A DNA stretch of 64,000 nucleotides, from NCBI GenBank assembly GCA_014529385.2, contig CM043959.1, forward strand, positions 92,671,529 through 92,735,528, written 5' to 3'. The position numbers and the translations under genes are program-made. The DNA comes from Adiantum capillus-veneris. Its lineage: Eukaryota; Streptophyta; Polypodiopsida; Polypodiales; Pteridaceae. A model generated the notes under the pieces. That model did not search any database and was not told where the DNA came from. It was given only the letters and a program-made list of their open reading frames with translations. This document shows, piece after piece, positions 11,040-22,019 of this stretch; the stretch's first letter is position 1, and the number at the start of each line of letters is the position of its first letter.

Positions 11040-12335
11040 CATTCCATGCATAGTAGGCATCTATATCCTGTAGACATTCATATTGTCTATGCTAATTATG
11101 CTAACTAGTATACCAAGTGTGCTAACTAGCATCTAATATATGCTAACAAGAAGTGTGAATATAGTGTGTATGCTAACTAGCAGAGAATGTATGCTAATTA
11201 GCATACAAAAAATTTTAATTAGCAAAATTGTGTGTATGCTAATGGAATGCGTATTATTGATGGTGTGCTAATTAGCATACATACTATGTTAATTAGCATA
11301 CATGATATACTAATTAACATACACAATTGTATGCTAATTAGCATACCATGCATGCTAGCAAAGATGGTATGCTAGCTAGAAGATAAGTTTTGCTAGTTAA
11401 AATAACGTCTCTGCTAATTAGCATAGCATCTTTGCTGGCTAGCATACTGTGCATGCTAACTAAAATACACATTACAATAACTAGCAAAGAGGTATGCTAA
11501 CTAGCATACACATTATGCTAGCTAGCTCAGAATGTATGCTAACTAGCATAGAGGCACACTAACAAGCATACAAATTATGCTATATAGCAAAGAAGGTATG
11601 CTAACTAAACTTTGAATGCTTGTTAGCATGCAGAAAATGCTAACTAGCATACAAGGTATGCTAGTTAGCATACTGAGTATGCTAATTATCATATCTTGTT
11701 TTCTAATTAGCATACTTGCATGCTAGCCATCATACACAGTGTTCTAATTAGCATAAAAGGTATGGTAATTAGCATACCTTTTATGCTAATTAGAACACTG
11801 TGTATGATGGCTAGCATGCAAGTATGCTAATTAGAAAAACGGTATGCTACATGCTAATTAGCATACCTTGTATGTTAGCTAGCACACACAACGTGCTAAG
11901 TAACATACATGGTATGCTAATTAGCATACTTTTTATGTTATCTAGAACATTGTGTATGATGGCTAGCATGCAAGTATGCTAACTAGAAGAAAAGGCATGC
12001 TAAAATTAGCATACCCTGTTTTCTAGTTAGCACACTGCACGCTAATTAGCATATTTAATATGCTGATTAGCAAACTTTGTTTCTAATTGGGAAACTCTCT
12101 ATGCTAGTTAGCATGCATAGTTTGTTAACTAGCATAGAAGGTATGCTTAACTAGAATAGAAGGTATGCTTATTAGCATACATAGTATGCTAACTAGCATA
12201 CAAAAAATGCCAAGTAGTATTCACAATATGCTAGCTAGGATAACTAGTTGTGATAACTAGCATACACAATATGCTTACCACAATGACAATGTATGCTAGC
12301 TATATCTCATAGTATGCTAACTAGCATACACATGG
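11040..12335. repeat. Palindromic minisatellite array 3 (ATGCTAATTAGCAT / ATGCTAACTAGCAT)
   Basis: Dozens of copies of ATGCTAATTAGCAT and ATGCTAACTAGCAT alternate with 4-10 bp linkers. The array lies between the acidic segment and the RING-like exon on the minus strand, so it may be an intron there, as array 1 is for the neighbouring gene. It contains a near-perfect long palindrome, listed separately. Confidence 0.9.
11699..11838. repeat. Perfect inverted repeat, 66-bp arms, 8-bp spacer
   Basis: The left arm 11699-11764 and right arm 11773-11838 are exact reverse complements by eye, with GTAATTAG between them. A diverged third copy of the right arm follows at about 11940-11993. Such a sequence could extrude as a cruciform or fold as RNA. 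Confidence 0.9.
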
Positions 12336-12769
12336 CCAGTGTAGGAATCAAGGTTGGATAACTGTTCCTTAAGATTATCTTACAAGAACTCTGTGTGATT
12401 GGAGGTCCTTGCCCTGTGACCTTGCCACACCATTCAGTTCGTATCCTCTGCTGGCAGGTGGAAGCTCTACATTCGGTCCCTAGGGAGCATGTAGTAACAA
12501 AGCAGCTTAGGTGATAGGTATGGTCACATGGAACTTTGACCATTGCACTGATTTCATGTACTTCTAGTGGGGGCAAACCACAACCAATACACTCGTTGCT
12601 TGTTTTCCCATCGCATACCCCTCCTATACACTCTGTAAAAGTGTCCATAGCTATCTTGCTTAGGGTAGTGGGGATGAAGGAGCCTTGTATCATCCTACTT
12701 ATCTGCATGAGCAGCTGCAATTGACTATCGCAAGCGTGCACTTTTGATTCCTGCACCTCCACATTAATC
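12307..12769 (-). pseudogene. RING-like zinc-binding exon
   Basis: The exon opens after an acceptor (TTGGTTTGTAG, minus strand, just above 12769). It encodes about 150 residues with CIGCGLPP, then VPCDHTYHLSCF, then CSLGTECRASTC. The C-x2-C ... C-x-H-x3-H-x2-C ... C-x4-C spacing resembles a RING or other cross-brace zinc finger, which would suggest an E3 ligase or a protein-binding role. The last residues run into minisatellite array 3 without a clear donor. I cannot assign a family. It could belong to the same gene as the FCP1-like exon. Confidence 0.5.
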
Positions 12770-12845
12770 TACAAACCAATGAAAACAGAAGCATGGTAAG
12801 TACATAGGATAGTTGTGCACATATTCAAAACATAAGGTTCAATCA

Positions 12846-13054
12846 CAAAAACCATCAGCACTGACACGAAGAAAGGTTATGTCAATATCAACATTAGTGG
12901 GGGTGTCCTCACTGTGAGGAAACCGCAAACCATCCAGTGTCTCTTTCAGTGTCTCAATCTTTACCTTGAGCTCTATTTCTCTCCTTGCATCCACACTATC
13001 TGTGAGGCCTAAACATCGCAATTCATTCTCAGCATCATGAAGCTTCTGTTTCAT
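12846..13054 (-). pseudogene. Coiled-coil exon
   Basis: An open frame with helical, charged sequence (ELRCLGLTDSVDARREIELK) ends before a possible donor GATG|GTTTTT. It precedes the RING-like exon on the minus strand. Taken with the next coiled-coil exon it would make a coiled coil N-terminal to the zinc-binding domain. No family recognised. Confidence 0.4.
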
Positions 13055-13090
13055 AACAAGTACTACATATCATGGCTTGCTTTTAGAACC

Positions 13091-13182
13091 CTCGTAGCTT
13101 CAAGCTCCTGACCCACATTCTTGAGCTGCTGTTTAGCATCCTGCAGTCGATTTCTGAGATGGTCACTTGCACTCATGATGTG
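13091..13182 (-). pseudogene. Short coiled-coil exon
   Basis: It reads MSASDHLRNRLQDAKQQLKN and onward to QELEATR. It is bounded by an acceptor (CTGATTTGTAG) and a possible donor (ACGAG|GGTTC). It is too short to stand out as an open frame. The heptad-like spacing of Leu and charged residues matches the neighbouring exon. Confidence 0.4.
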
Positions 13183-13800
13183 CTACAAATCAGAGAGCCC
13201 GAAATATGATAGGCTTGTTGTCACTTTGTGAGATCTGTTAATAGAGAGGGGTGTTGCCCTGGTAGCAGAAAAAAAGTTTGGAGCTACTTGGCCAGTGCAA
13301 TCGTCCTTTGTTTCCACAGAGCCCTCCTCTGTTTTTTGACTTGATGGGTGGATATTACACACCCTCCACTTTTCAACATGGGCATTGTAGTATCCTTTTT
13401 CTCCAAGGTCCTGCTGCAAGGTCCTCCACATGCTCGACAACAAACTCAGCCCAATTGAACTGCATGATTGAGCCACTTGCAATTGCCACGGGATTGAAGT
13501 GTTTTACAAAACCCTTCGTAAAAGCTAAATTAATTTCCATGTTGGTGGGGGCCTTCTGGTACACCCTGTAGTGCAGCTGAAGTACTTGGTCGTACATGTC
13601 GTTACAAATGCTATTGCATTTGAAGCGATATTTTATGCAATCTTTTTGCCTCTCTGAATACACTAAACCACTCCACATCTGTAATCTGCTCCCACTTCAC
13701 CAATTTGGGGTCGACACCGTCCATGGAGAGGCCATGGACAACATTAAACTCTTCTGCTATCACACAAAATTTTTCCTACAGCGGGATGTTCAGCTTGGGA
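13183..13800 (-). pseudogene. Unknown plant-type domain with frameshifts
   Basis: Reading on the minus strand, VVHGLSMDGVDPKLVKWEQI and EWFSVFREA (about 13680-13750) continue after a slip into YRVYQKAPTNMEINLAFTKG and SIMQFNWAEFVVEHVEDL (13430-13600). A further slip leads to a tail ending FGLSDL. The sequence is not low-complexity and the frame changes preserve plausible protein, so this looks like a real but decayed domain. I do not recognise its function. It would be N-terminal to the coiled-coil and RING-like exons. Confidence 0.4.
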
Positions 13801-13869
13801 GCTTTCCATCGGCCTGCACACCACACAGGATTATAAAATTAAAACCTTACAGAAACCCGCTAGAATAGG

Positions 13870-14170
13870 GTTGTCAAGTAATTTCTACATAGGCAATTTC
13901 GCGGGCTCTCCTTAGATGCAATCATTTAAGCATGAACCTTGAATGCCCAAGGCAATGTACAAGCACTTGATTAGTGTGAGAGAATCCACAACAAGATTGC
14001 AGCCAGGGGCTACTACAAAAACAAGCATATAAGCTGAATGCATAGTCCTCTCTGTTGATTGCAGCATATGCTTAGCAACACAATTTTCTCATGGGTGAGA
14101 GGATTCACTAACATATTAATAGTGATCGGGGACTGCTGGAGAAATGTGTCATGCTTTGCTTTATTTATAA
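13870..14170. other. Probable intron or spacer
   Basis: About 300 bp with no recognisable coding, between the frameshifted domain and the (GA)n tract. Confidence 0.4.
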
Positions 14171-14193
14171 CTTCCAAATGTGGCCCCCTCATT

Positions 14194-14295
<102 letters not shown>

Positions 14296-14555
14296 ACTAA
14301 GTTCTGCTTCCCTTGCCCTGCATGCATGTACTTTGACATTGGGGATCCTTGGGGATTAGAAGCCTTAAATCTTTTGCAAGGTGGAGGAGAAGCAGCAGAA
14401 CCTTTGCCCCTCGACTTCCTTCTTGATGGAGTACTGTCAAGAGAGCCGTCGGAGGTGGTTGGCTCCAGTGGTGAGCTATCCTCGACTTGGGCTGACTGTT
14501 GGTCTCTGACTGCAGACCTGCTTGCAGCTCGCAATCGCTTTCCTCCCTCTCTCTA
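14296..14555 (-). pseudogene. Ser/Pro/Lys-rich N-terminal exon
   Basis: After a possible acceptor (CACAGTTTAG at 14556-14565) the frame encodes a basic, Ser/Pro-rich segment with nuclear-localisation-like clusters (SRRKSRGKG, PPCKRFK). It runs into the (CT)n side of the microsatellite without an obvious donor. Disordered N-termini of this type are common in nuclear proteins. No family assigned. Confidence 0.35.
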
Positions 14556-14559
14556 AACT

Positions 14560-15600
14560 GTGGCCCCTATGATGTGCTTCCCTCCATGCATCATGACTAC
14601 ACCACTACCTCAACGTAATGCGACTGAGTTTAAATGTTTGAGATTTTAAAAATATTACGACTCATTTTTTTGAAGTCCAACAGTCATGTTTTTTCAAGTG
14701 TGTGGGCCACCATCATGAACTATACAAAGTGTATCATGTGTTATGCTTACAAGATGTGCTTGTTGGTATATGTTTATTAGCACAAAAAGCGTGACATGTT
14801 AACATGCTTTCACCCTGGTGCCTTTTTGAAGAGATTTCATGTCAATCCCTCCTACTCTAGTCCTTGTATTTATCATCATCATCATTGTCATCATACCCTT
14901 TGTATCTATCCGTGCAATTATCATGCTCTCTATAAACCATGCAATCACCATCCCTATGACTACTACAATCCCTTCTAGATTCATCTTCTTTGGCATGGTC
15001 TCTTCATCTTTCCTACCTTCTCTCACGTCGATCTTCATCATGGTGTCCATCATGTCTAATGCAATCCCCATCATCATCGCTTCCACGAATTTTACCATCA
15101 TGTCAATTGTGATGTTCACTTCTACTATCGTGTCTAACATCACCACTGTTTCCATGATCGATGTTGTCTAACACGATCTCCATCATTGTGTTGATCATGT
15201 CTACTACAATCTCCATCATGATCTATTTTGCAACTTTTACTTGACTGCCGCATTCACTTCTGTTATCATGTCTTCCATCACCACTATTTTTTTGTTCTTG
15301 TTTTCAATCAACTTAGCCTCATGCCATCAAACTCCATTTGCAGATATTTGATTATTCAGCTATCATCGGAGACACTAAAAAGCACGTGAATATTCACTTT
15401 GAGAATTTATTGTAAATTTAAACATCCACATCTGATTAGGTGTCCCCAATCTCGAGAAGACAAAAAAGACTTTCAAAACATTTGAAATGCATAAGTAAAG
15501 GGTGAGTTTAGAAAAGGAAAAGATTGTTTGCGGGTTTCCGCGACGGACATCCATAGCATAGCTCTCACGCATCAACATAAAATATCAATACAAGGGAAGC
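14560..15600. other. Non-coding region with a CAT/GAT-rich block
   Basis: Between about 14830 and 15250 the sequence is rich in CATCATCAT, CATCGAT and similar. One minus-strand frame reads as Asp/His/Arg-rich dipeptides with several stops; the plus-strand frame is Ile/Met/Ser-rich. This is low complexity rather than a gene. I see nothing else recognisable. Confidence 0.4.
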
Positions 15601-16438
15601 GACCAGGATGAGGCATGGAAACTCACTAGGGTGTCATTCCTAATGAAGTGAACTCGATGAGTTGCAACTACTAACTCTGCAAGAAAATCATACGCACTAA
15701 AGCCAAGCAATCTGCCTATGTCCTTCTACATAGCTCTACAGTCGTCACGCCCATTTACCATGCAAGTCATGTTGGAATTGCACGAAACTTGAAGGGGAGC
15801 TACACGGGACCAACAGGATCATATACTATCACTGTCACAACATTCTCGAGAGGTACAAAGATCGCGATCGTTCATCCCAAAGTCAGCAAAAACAGCGAAC
15901 AGATGATCCTAAAGGGTCATTTTAGGGTCCCTGAAGCCTCTCCTAGGGTCAAAACAATATAAAATACGCATATAAACACTCAAAACAACGATTTAAGGTC
16001 ACAAACTCGTAGTTGAACACTTACGCCGAATCTTGAATGATTACACTTGAATGGAAGAGCAAAGTAAGAGGAACACAATACAATAAACGAATCTGAATTC
16101 GGATTACCGTAGCCACAGTAGCGAAAATTACAAGTTGGAGCAAGAAGGAGCTCTCAAACGTACGCTGTCTTCTTTAGCTTATCATAAAAGGTAATGTTCA
16201 AACTTACAAAATTGACCTTTATAGTTTAGGTCTTTACAAATGGCTTGTCCAGCCAAAAGCTCCTAAACTTCTAACTGGCTCTCTAATAACACAATTGCTC
16301 CCAGAAAAATAATCATAAATTCTTTTACAAGTTCTCAGCTTAGAGATGCTCTTTTACAAAAGAATTTTACAAGGGTTTCCCACTAAAATGTGACTCCTTC
16401 TCTGGAAACCGCAGCTTCGTCGCTTCGTCCGCCAAACA
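15600..16438 (-). mobile_element. Candidate 3' LTR next to the gag-like unit
   Basis: On the minus strand a purine tract AAGGAAGGGGGGAG (16439-16452) is followed directly by TGTTTGGCGGACGAAGCG. That is the arrangement of a polypurine tract and LTR start. Sequence below 16438 is non-coding and ends without a clear CA boundary. It also holds one GATCGCGATC copy at 15860. I found no matching second LTR, so this is tentative. Confidence 0.4.
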
Positions 16439-17470
16439 CTCCCCCCTTCCTTATCCTTGCACGCCCTCGTGCATGTTCAGAGCTTTGGTCATTGATGGGG
16501 TTGCAGGGAAGGAAGTGTTGCTGAAAACTCCGTGTTCGAGGGATAGCTTCTAGGGCTTCTTGATGCTGTCTGAAAGGATTTTCACTTAAAGTGTGCTGGT
16601 ATGCTACGTACCGTGCCTTGAGGTCCTTCGCCATAGGATGGAAGATCCTTGAGTCGATTTCAAAGAAACCTGTGACGAAGGCTTCTTCAAAAGTCTTCAA
16701 GTAATGTGAAGGCAGGTATATGAGTCTGGAGTACATTGCCATTAGGATATGTCGTGGCGGCAAGTCCAACAATTCCTCGATGCCCTTCTAAGAACAGATT
16801 CCACGTGGCCTTCAGTGTCTTTGAACACCTGGATGCAGGTGACGATCATCCCGGCTATCTTTACCAGCATCTGACAGGCCACATCGGGGACATCCCGCAG
16901 CAAGGTGATTGTCAAATTCAGGGTGTTGACTACATAGGCTATTGTAGGAGGATGCTGTGCTGTGAGGACTGGGTAGTTCAGCTTTTGCTGCCTTGAGCCT
17001 TTCCATGTGGCAAAGTCCTTCCACGTGCATCTTCTAGGTACTGGGCACAAAGTAGGATCTATTTGAATGTGCTGAGGAGCGTTGTGGTAGTTGGTTAGAT
17101 CTTGTGGCCGCTTGTCCAGCCACTTCTGCCTCCACTTTGGGTGATCTTCAATGAGAGCCTGAGCTTCTTCAGCTGTCAGTGCTACACCTTCGTAATCTCC
17201 ATCTTTGTTTCGTGGCAGGTTCGGACGCATCTTCTCCTTCCATAGGATTGCTTCGTGACATATCAAGGGAAAAGGTAGGTACTCATGGCCGAACCCCTTC
17301 ACCTGCTCTTCTGGCTGTAAGAATGCCAGGGCGGCTGACTCCATTATCTTCTTTTCATACATCATGTAATCTTTTGCTGGTCCCTCTGGCATGTCCTTGA
17401 TGATTTCAGTGAGCTCATCTCTAATATCTAGGCCTGCCTCGGCCGGATCCCTGTCCTTGCTCTCCTTCAT
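16383..17470 (-). pseudogene. C-terminal part of the gag-like protein
   Basis: Two overlapping frames (17470-16742, then 16772-16383) join by a frameshift near 16750. They encode a globular-looking, Trp/Pro-containing region (DHPKWRQKWLDKRPQDLTNY near residue 110; CTWKDFATWKG near 148) and a basic end (GRARIRKGG). The basic end overlaps the polypurine tract, as often happens at the 3' end of LTR-element ORFs. No protease, RT or integrase motif is present. Confidence 0.45.
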
Positions 17471-17525
17471 GTGAAGTTTCAGGCAAAGCAGGCAAGTCTT
17501 GACTAGACAGCAGTTGCGGTTGCAC

Positions 17526-18160
17526 CTAGGCTGCGTCTGTTCTGATTTGCTGTTGAGAAATCAGGTCTTCTTTTTCTTTCAACAGTGTCTCGCTGATCTG
17601 TTTCTGAGTCTCTGACGAGTCGGCCCTTGCTTGTGCCAATTGCTGCTCCAGCTCTTTTACCTTTTGCTCGTTGGCCGCCGTCTGGGCCATCATTCCCAAT
17701 AAGAACAGTTGCCTCTGAAGTCTTTCTTCCTCTAGCTCCCCTTTCAACACCGCTAGGGTGTTCACTGCTGTGGCATTGTCTGATGTGGAGACCAATGCTC
17801 CAGCAGGTTCCTGGTTTGCCATCAAGGTTGTCAGAGTACTTTTGACAGTGATGTATGAACTATTAATTCTCTGAAACCTTGCGCTTTCGTAAGCAAGCTG
17901 CTCTACTGCTTTCTGTACCTTTGCTGTCAATTCTTGGCATTCTTTTTCCTTGGTGGTCAACTCCGTTCTGACGTCCACCAGATCTCTGATCAGAGACTGA
18001 GCCTGCTGTCACTCAGTGTCTCTTTCCTGCGTTGTGAGCTCCAGTTGTGCCGGCAGGCTCTCTAACTCCTCTTGCCCAGATGCTTGCTTTTGTTGAGCCT
18101 CCTGTACCTGCTTTTTGTTTTCTCTCAGCACCACGTGCTGGCATTGGAATTGTCTTTCTA
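17526..18160 (-). pseudogene. Long coiled-coil segment of the gag-like protein
   Basis: The open part (17978-17526) and its continuation upstream to about 18160 (with two in-frame stops) are almost entirely charged heptads, for example VKELEQQLAQARAD and LEEERLQRQLFLLG. Long coiled coils of this kind can drive self-assembly, which would fit a Gag-like role, but composition alone does not prove it. Confidence 0.45.
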
Positions 18161-18161
18161 A

Positions 18162-19069
18162 TTATTGTAAGGTTTTCCTGTAGTCAAAATCAACAATAGC
18201 CTGACAGGCTTCTTGGTATCCTATTGCTTCTGTAGGCATAGACTCTTTTTGTGAGGATGAAGGAGGAGGAGGTGGTGGTTTTTGGGTTGATGGAGAAGGA
18301 GGAGGAGGAGAAGATTTCGGCGAGAGAGGAGGTGGTGATTTAGGCGAGGGAGGAGGTGGTGATTTCTCCGCTTCTTGTACACGCCTCTTCTTCGATGCAT
18401 CTTCCCTTGGCTGTGAAGCAGAAGCTTCCGCTTTTCTTTTCTTTAAAATCTTTATGATCCTTTGGCGAGTCAAATCCGCCGCCCATCGTGCTTCCACATT
18501 CCTCTCTCTTTGATTTTTCTTTAATTGCTCTGCTTGGTTTGTATCATCAGCCGCATCTTTCTCCTTTGTTCCTTCAGTGGACTGCAAAGAAATGTCCACT
18601 TCTGCAGCCTTTTGTTCCGCTTCTAACCTTTGCTTTTTAGCCCGTATGCGAGCTACATTTTCTATTCTTTCTTGTCTTTCCTTATCGAACCTTCATTTTT
18701 CTGTTTGTTGTGTTGCAGCAGCTCTTGCCTGTCTGTCAGCCCGCAACTTGGTCCTTCTTTTCTCAACTCTTTGTTGGGCCTTTGCATATGCTTTTTGAAT
18801 CTTTCCCTCTTTCTTTTCTCAAGTGGTGTGCTGGTGTCTTCCTCCTCGCTTTCTTCAAACTTAGATGGTCCTTTGTCTTTAGACCCTTGAGAATTTCCCT
18901 CGTCTTCAGTCTCATTCTTTTCTTCATCACTTGAGATTTTGTTGTATGCCTTGGCCGAGCGCAATGATGTTGCACTAGTGGTCGTCCTAATTGAATGAGC
19001 AACTAGCTTTGATTTTTGTATCAGTGCCGTTTGAGAACTGGCCATCGGCAAATCTTCAATCATTCCCAA
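18162..19069 (-). pseudogene. Charged, proline-rich middle segment of the gag-like protein
   Basis: Two frames overlap through a slip near 18660. The first is acidic and Ser-rich (SDEEKNETEDEGNSQGSKDK). The second is Lys/Arg/Ala-rich and leads into a polyproline block (PPPPSPKSPPPLSPKSSPP near 18300). Both are low-complexity and probably disordered. They join an N-terminal globular region to the coiled coil. Confidence 0.4.
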
Positions 19070-19774
19070 AGCTTTTGTTCTTTGCCGAGCTTTTCAAATT
19101 TTCTTCGACCAGGCTCTCCAAGATGTAAGAACCATAATCGCAGCGGATGGTTCTATTTTCAGCTGTTGCTAGAGCCATGACCACTGCGATGTGCAGGATT
19201 GGCTCGGTGTAATGAGGAGGCTTTTGTACTCTAAAATGCTGAGAGATCAACCTCATCGGTAATTCCAGCTCACCGTATATCATGTCACTGTATTTGTACT
19301 TGTTTCCTTTTGCTTTGATGAATGCCTTCTCGTTATCCAGTGACTTAGTCTTTGCCAGCAAGTCGTGTTGCCCTGGAAGGAAATGAAAACCTTCGTTGAT
19401 GATTTCTTTTGTGATCTTTACTTTTACCTTTGATCCATCCTTGTCAGTGAGCATCGCTTGTCCATCATACTGTATCGAGCTCATGAGCACGTGGGCCCTC
19501 ATGTAGTCTGTTCCCCATGGCAGCAATCTGAAAAACTGCTCCATGCACAGCCCGCATGGCTTCTGTGACCTCTGACCTTCGATTTCAATATTTCCCGTGG
19601 CATGATAGTTGTCTTTACCATGTCATCATCAGCATCCCTAAACTTCGCGATGAAAATGTGAGCAGGGATCTGAGCTAGTATTTCATCCGAGATATGAGCT
19701 TTTTCATTTGTAGCGATCTCGTCCACTTCATATGGTGCAGCTGTCCACTGCCTTTCTTTCTTTTGGCGAGGCAC
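19056..19774 (-). pseudogene. N-terminal globular region of the gag-like protein
   Basis: Frames 19774-19499 and 19544-19056 connect by a slip near 19540. The second contains FRLLPWGTDYMRAHVLMSSI, KVKVKITKEIINEGFHFLPG and MALATAENRTIRCDYGSYIL. These remind me of the N-terminal domains of plant transposon-encoded proteins annotated as putative plant transposon protein, but I cannot confirm that. No ATG lies in frame at the start; the open frame begins at GTG 19774. The disruption suggests a dead copy. Confidence 0.45.
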
Positions 19775-19799
19775 GCAACTAGTAGCATTTAGACTTTTA

Positions 19800-21990
19800 G
19801 TAAAAAGCAGTTCAAAAGTTAAAACTGATCATAACTTGAACAAATCTCATCCATTCGTGTCCATATTTCACCAGTGGGACTAGGGAGACTAGAGCTATGA
19901 CTGATTGAAATATGAGCCAAATCTGGGCCTAAGGTACACTGATCGCGATCGTAGTACAGAAGCCAAAATGAGATTTGATCACATGAGTGGTTTGCTGATA
20001 GCTAGAGGGTCATTTTGGTCCACTCTGTCTTCTATTTGAACCACTTTTGAGTTTATAAGTCCCAATTTTGGGTTACAAGGGAGTTTTGGACTAGACTTTG
20101 ATTTTTCATGGGTTTTTGATGTCCAATTGTCTTGAAGCTTGATGTGTGACTTGAACAAGATGTGTACAAGAGATCTGTTAGGTTTTGGTCAAAATCTGAT
20201 GCTGAGGTACACCGATCGCGATCATAGTACCTGGGCTTTTTTGGGTGAAAACTGGATGGCCTTGGTCCCCTATGCCTGCCTAGCCCACTAATGATTTATT
20301 TTCAAGTTTGGACTTAAAATGAACAAATTAGAGCAATTTTTTACTGTTTGACCTTATTTTACTAAGTCTAACCATATTGGGTTCTTCCTGATGAATTTTG
20401 GTTGAAGCTTGGAGTTAGTTGAAGTTAGTTTTTGATCTTTCACTGCTTCCATGATGTGTTGCTATCATCAGCCTACTCCGCTGTCTGATTCTGACTTGAT
20501 CATGCACTTTTTACCCCGTCTTTGGAGATTTTCCATACTTGTGCATTTTTCAGGCATTCTTTGGATACCAATGAGATATTTGGGCATCTCTAAGTCGCCT
20601 TTTAGTCTTTGACATTAGTTCGGCCAAATTCTTCCCTTGTGTGATCACTCAAAACTGAAATGGTCATCTCTGTTGTTGTAGGAGACTCTGAGATCCATTC
20701 GGGGTTTTCTACTATCGTGCTGACTCCTAGTTGGACAGGTATGCCTTTCAAACCATGCGTCATAATTTTCAGCCAAATTTTGGTAGTTGTAGGTCAAATT
20801 TTCCCGTTTCGGTTGTGTTTGACAAATTTGGCCCATTCTATGAGCAAAATTTGTGCATTTTCCATGAAAATTCAACAGAGTGTATCTTTCAATGAGTTCT
20901 AAGCCTGGGCCAAGCCAAAATTTACAAAACCTGCATCTGGGGGCACCGATCGCGATCGTACCATAATTACTAAATTCATTTTTGACACTTGCAGTTTGTT
21001 AGCGAAGCTGAGGGGAGGTTTATTTGCAAATTCTGTGTCAAGTTTGGTCAGTGGGGTACATCGATCGCGATCATTGTACCACCATCAAACTGAGAACTGA
21101 TCATATGGCCTAGTTCCTGGCATTTTGGAGAGCACATTGATGTATTCTGTGCTTGGAAAAAGTTTTGTTTTGATGCCTCTAAGGGCCCTTGACCTGTTTG
21201 ACTCAATCCGACTTTGATTTGACCCATCCGCCTGTTTGTGCAATGATTCGCGCTTGCATGCGTAATAGACTTGATCTTTACTTGATAAGGAACATACTTG
21301 TGAAATCTGGTATGAAATGTTGGCTCCGACCGTCCATATGGGGTAGAAATGTGGCAGCTCGCTCTAGGTCAAGAAGCTCTATTCTTCTCTCTCAAAATGT
21401 GAAAATGAACAATGAGCTAGAATTTTGGCCTACCTGACCTATATCTCCCCGAGGTTTTCGTGACATAGGACTGATTTTCCTTACCTTTGATCTTGAGACA
21501 ATCTGCATACCATCTGTGGGTCAAACCATTCGTCATTCTGGCGTCGTATGACCATTTGATGCGATTCTGGCGAAATGTGGTCATGAGCATTAAGGTTGAA
21601 ATTTGACATCTTTAGATTAGCTTCATATCTTGCATGCTTGATAACCTTATCATGATACTTTGGTGTTTGCTTCCAGAACTTGATTCCGACACTGTGGGCG
21701 ATAGTTTTTAATTTTTGGAAGATTATTAACGAAAATCAAACGAAATAAATTGAAAATACTTATAAACTGGTAAAAGTTAGCCAAAAATTATTATACTCAC
21801 CCCTAAGCATATATTTTCACTGGAAGCATTCCAATGCTCGAGATTTTGTCATTACATCTCGTTATTATGTTGGTCGGTTGATAAAAACGCTAAAAAATAC
21901 CAGATTTTGATCAAATTTGTTCGAAATTGAATACACACGCATTATGTATATATATATATACTTTGGACCCCTCAATGGTCCTGACTGCTA
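19800..21990. other. Non-coding leader-like region with four GATCGCGATC palindromes
   Basis: No gene. The 10-bp palindrome lies at 19941-19950, 20214-20223, 20948-20957 and 21063-21072. Three copies sit in a larger near-palindrome GGTACA(C)..GATCGCGATC..GTAC. A fifth copy is at 15860-15869. The region lies upstream (minus strand) of the gag-like unit and could be its 5' leader. Confidence 0.6.
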
Positions 21991-22005
21991 CTAGATTCAG
22001 CAGTT

Positions 22006-22019
22006 ACTCCCCCCTTCCT
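22006..22019 (-). other. Polypurine-tract-like sequence
   Basis: On the minus strand AGGAAGGGGGGAGT occurs at the 3' end of the gypsy pol region. It nearly matches the tract at 16439-16452 next to the gag-like unit. It follows a short frame reading TQFRKGG, similar to the RIRKGG that precedes the other tract. Confidence 0.5.

Noticed and set aside
7262-12335. CRISPR-like array
   Set aside because: Repeats are palindromic, variable in length and spacing, with no unique spacers of constant length and no cas genes. The context is a plant nuclear genome.
14839-15171. 110-residue Ile/Met/Ser-rich membrane-like protein
   Set aside because: It comes from CAT/ATC-rich low-complexity DNA. The opposite strand is open for the same reason.
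21700-22005. LTR shared by the gypsy element and the gag-like unit
   Set aside because: The start after the purine tract (TAACTGCTG) does not match the LTR-like start at 16438 (TGTTTGGCGG), and I could not find a second copy. Left unassigned.
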